A stretch of DNA of 64,000 bases from Bradyrhizobium acaciae (GTDB taxonomy: Bacteria; Pseudomonadota; Alphaproteobacteria; Rhizobiales; Xanthobacteraceae), in assembly GCF_020889785.1 (NCBI RefSeq), contig NZ_JACMYK010000001.1:1-64000 (forward strand). Direction: 5' to 3'. Below the pieces are notes generated by a model that was not told the origin of the DNA, made no database searches, and saw nothing but the letters and a program-made list of their open reading frames with translations. A program made the translations under genes and the position numbers. Each line of letters opens with the position of its first letter. Within the stretch, counting starts at the first letter, position 1. This document shows, piece after piece, positions 61,968 through 64,000 of this stretch.

Positions 61968-62567
61968 CCAATACGTCGGCAACCTGGCTCCCATGTCCGG
62001 CGTCTTCCCGGACTACCCCGCCCCCGTTGTTCGCAATGCCGGTAAAGAACGCAAGATGGTGCTGATGCGCTGGGGCATGCCCCGCCGCCGCGCACTGGCG
62101 GCCCGCCCGTCACGAACATCCGCAACACGTCCTCGCTGCACCGGCGCGGCTGGCTGAAGCCGGAGCACCGGTGTCTCGTCCCCTTCAATAGCTTCGCCGA
62201 ATACGCTCCCGAGCCGAACCCGCAGACAAAGAAAAAGGACGTCGTTTGGTTCGCGCTCAGCGACGATCGACCGCTGACCGCCTTCGCCGGTATCTGGACC
62301 GAGTTCAAGGGCGACCGCGGGACGAAGTCCAAGCCAGTGCCGGGACCGCACCTCGTCTACGGCTTCCTGACGACCGAGCCGAATGAGGTCGTTGCACCGA
62401 TCCACCCAAAGGCGATGCCGGTGATCATAACCACCGACGAGGAGCGCGACGTCTGGATGCGCGCGCCGTGGGACGAAGCCAAGGCGCTTCAGCGCCCGTT
62501 GGCCAACGATGCGCTGAAGATCGTCGCCAGGGGTGAGGCCAAGGAAGATATCCTGGTGTCACCATGA
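61903..62567 (+). pseudogene. SOS-response-associated peptidase (HMCES/YedK) with a frameshift
   Basis: The first frame starts MCNLYSITTNQAAILKLFRV with the catalytic Cys-2 and runs to VLMRWGMP. The protein then continues in the next frame as [43 protein letters not shown] and [20 protein letters not shown] to the stop at 62567. One base is missing in the C/CCG run at about 62079-62091. This family makes a DNA-protein crosslink at abasic sites in single-stranded DNA. A homopolymer sequencing error would look the same. Confidence 0.85.
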
Positions 62568-63097
62568 GGCGCCGGTGGCGTCTCGCGGCCGCGACGGTCG
62601 GCGTGCTTGTCGCCACGCCCGCGACAGCGGATGACATCGTGGGCCGCGCCAGTGTGATCGATGGCGACACGATCGAAATCCACGGCACGCGCATCCGATT
62701 ATGGGGCATCGACGCGCCCGAAAGTGATCAGCTGTGCAGGAATGACGACAGCAATCTCTATCGGTGCGGCCAACAGGCCGCGACCGCGTTGGACGTCCTC
62801 CTCTACCTGGTCAAACGACCGGTGATCTGCAGTTCGAAAGGCAAAGACCAATACGGCCGGACCGTCGCCGTCTGCAAGGTAGGCGATCCTGGCCCTGACA
62901 TGGCCCACTACCTCGTCGGAAAAGGACTAGCCCTCGATTGGCCGAAATATTCTCATGGCTACTACGCCGAAGCCCAAACCAAGGCACAAGCCGCCGGCCG
63001 TGGCATTTGGTCTGGTTCGTTCGTCGCGCCCTGGCTCTATAGGACCTGCATCCGAGCGGGCCAGAGGCCGACCTACTGCTCGGACGAGGCGAAGTAA
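62564..63097 (+). CDS. Thermonuclease-family (SNase) secreted protein
   Basis: 177 residues. Signal peptide [18 protein letters not shown]; SNase domain with [38 protein letters not shown], and [18 protein letters not shown]. Active-site Arg/Glu equivalents are in RLWGIDAPE and QYGRTVAVC. It has four or more cysteines, as in rhizobial relatives. It overlaps the YedK stop by four bases. The gene at 39170-39753 is its frameshifted relative inside the ICE. Confidence 0.9.
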   Translation: MRRRWRLAAATVGVLVATPATADDIVGRASVIDGDTIEIHGTRIRLWGIDAPESDQLCRNDDSNLYRCGQQAATALDVLLYLVKRPVICSSKGKDQYGRTVAVCKVGDPGPDMAHYLVGKGLALDWPKYSHGYYAEAQTKAQAAGRGIWSGSFVAPWLYRTCIRAGQRPTYCSDEAK

Positions 63098-63138
63098 GCA
63101 CCCACGCCCAGCATCCAGCCAGGGTGCAGTCGAATCCC

Positions 63139-63351
63139 CTACTGCAGCCCTGCCCTCGCCGAGGCGATCAATCGCTTCGCGAGGTTGCGACGGTGATAAC
63201 CATGCTGCAGGACGTCATGCCGAATGCTGTGGCTGACCGTCCGAACGACACGCTTCTGTTTGCGCCAGCTTCCAGCGATCGCTGAAGGGATGGAGCCGCC
63301 CCGAGCAACAACCAGGAGCTCGTTGCTCCTGTTCAAATAAATATCGTACAT
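63139..63351 (-). CDS. Small conserved hypothetical protein
   Basis: 70 residues: [40 protein letters not shown] then [12 protein letters not shown]. Basic C-terminus. I recall such proteins (MYDIYLN-x-x-NELLVV-x-RGG) as frequent in Bradyrhizobium; function unknown. The ATG follows GGGG; a TTG 12 bases earlier is possible. Confidence 0.6.
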   Translation of the reverse strand: MYDIYLNRSNELLVVARGGSIPSAIAGSWRKQKRVVRTVSHSIRHDVLQHGYHRRNLAKRLIASARAGLQ

Positions 63352-63429
63352 GGAATACCCCAATTGTGTGCGCCTGCCCGCAGGTTCGGATGGGCTTCGA
63401 CGGGGAGACAGCGGTCCGCGCGCGGCCCA

Positions 63430-63645
63430 CTATGCGGGACGGCTTTCCAGGAAGCCCTGCAACGCCTTCCGAGCAACGCGCTCGAGAGCCCCAAGCGTCT
63501 TTTTCCCATGGTGAGCGGCCCGCAGCAGCCGCCGCGCAATGAACTTCCTCGTTTCGTGATCGCCACCTCCGTTCGGGAGATCGCGACAGACATCATCCAG
63601 AACAACGTCGAGGTTGGCGGTCGTCCGCTCGTCAAACTTCTTCAT
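63430..63645 (-). CDS. Small conserved hypothetical protein
   Basis: 71 residues: [40 protein letters not shown] and [21 protein letters not shown] helical protein of unknown function that I associate with Bradyrhizobium. It has 79 bases of frame upstream without RBS. Confidence 0.6.
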   Translation of the reverse strand: MKKFDERTTANLDVVLDDVCRDLPNGGGDHETRKFIARRLLRAAHHGKKTLGALERVARKALQGFLESRPA

Positions 63646-63843
63646 GAAAATGCTCGCAACGAAATGGAGACGAACACCCTGGGCGAAAGCCAAATTGTCC
63701 AAGCGTGGGGCAATATCGCCGAAGCGGCACTAGCAAGTCTGGCAACATGGCGCTCACGACGTCCGACCGGCCAGTCAGGAACCGGACTTTTCCCCACTTT
63801 CCCCGCCATTCCCGCGCGCGACGGCCTCGGGTATTGTTGCCAA

Positions 63844-64000
63844 ATGAGTTCGCCGGACCAGGCGCGGGACAGCGGCGAGGCCCGACCGCGCAAGATCATC
63901 CATATCGACATGGACGCGTTCTACGCGTCGGTGGAGCAAAGGGACAATCCCGACTTGCGCGGCAAGCCATTGGCCGTTGGCGGCTCCGCAGAACGCGGCG
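63844..64000 (+). CDS. dinB: DNA polymerase IV, N-terminal part
   Basis: Partial, cut by the right edge. [20 protein letters not shown] then [20 protein letters not shown] and [12 protein letters not shown]. The motif [14 protein letters not shown] holds the first metal-binding Asp of Y-family polymerases; DinB copies damaged DNA. No GAAC-N7-GTTC alphaproteobacterial LexA box is visible within 100 bases upstream. Confidence 0.93.
   Translation, partial: MSSPDQARDSGEARPRKIIHIDMDAFYASVEQRDNPDLRGKPLAVGGSAERG

Noticed and set aside
63744..63843. LexA box before dinB
   Set aside because: No GAAC-N7-GTTC or GTTC-N7-GTTC match was found by eye.

Overview
This GC-rich window reads as a Bradyrhizobium-type alphaproteobacterial (Nitrobacteraceae) chromosome. 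Grounds: many small proteins and intergenic palindromes of kinds I associate with that genus, a CtrA-type site upstream of a DivJ/PleC-like kinase, and RP4/Ti-like trb conjugation genes with TraR/TraI quorum sensing. No tRNA, rRNA or CRISPR array was seen.

Layout. (1) 1-6.7 kb, chromosomal backbone: the start of Mrp/ApbC, a VOC protein, a 3-hydroxyisobutyrate-dehydrogenase-type enzyme, a secreted WG-repeat protein, a membrane histidine kinase, a DUF1289 protein and a retropepsin-like protease, with several genus-type palindromic repeats. (2) 6.7-13.4 kb, an aromatic catabolic divergon. Leftward are an HpaB-type FADH2 monooxygenase and muconolactone isomerase (catC). Rightward are a kinase-less FAD synthetase, a flavin reductase, an intradiol dioxygenase (catA-like), muconate cycloisomerase (catB) and a LysR regulator. 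Together they would take a phenol through catechol and muconate to the 3-oxoadipate enol-lactone. (3) dusA at 13.4-14.4 kb with a tyrosine integrase right beside its 5' end: this marks an integrative and conjugative element (ICE).

(4) 14.4 to about 42.8 kb, ICE backbone: trbBCDEJLFGI, a CopG-type protein, traG, a DUF3363 relaxase, DUF736, a TraF-type peptidase, an AlpA-type small HTH protein (RdfS-like), a one-piece DUF6499-DUF2285 activator (FseA-like), an ArdC-like protein, and traR/traI with a near-perfect lux box in front of traI. A nucleotidyltransferase gene is preceded by two 28-bp palindromes. (5) 43.8-56.7 kb, probable ICE cargo. A GH38 alpha-mannosidase, AGE-family epimerase, dienoyl-CoA-reductase-like SDR, beta-lactamase-fold esterase, GPH transporter and porin form one leftward series. 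A BaiB-like acyl-CoA ligase and a regulator with two TetR domains diverge from it. I read this as an undescribed pathway for importing an acylated mannoside and splitting it into sugar and acid. (6) 56.7-64 kb, probably chromosome again: S1/P1 nuclease, several small proteins, a DEDDh exonuclease, a frameshifted HMCES/YedK gene, an intact thermonuclease (its ICE relative is frameshifted) and the start of dinB.

The right end of the ICE was not established. Only an 8-base match to the dusA core near 56.8 kb was found.
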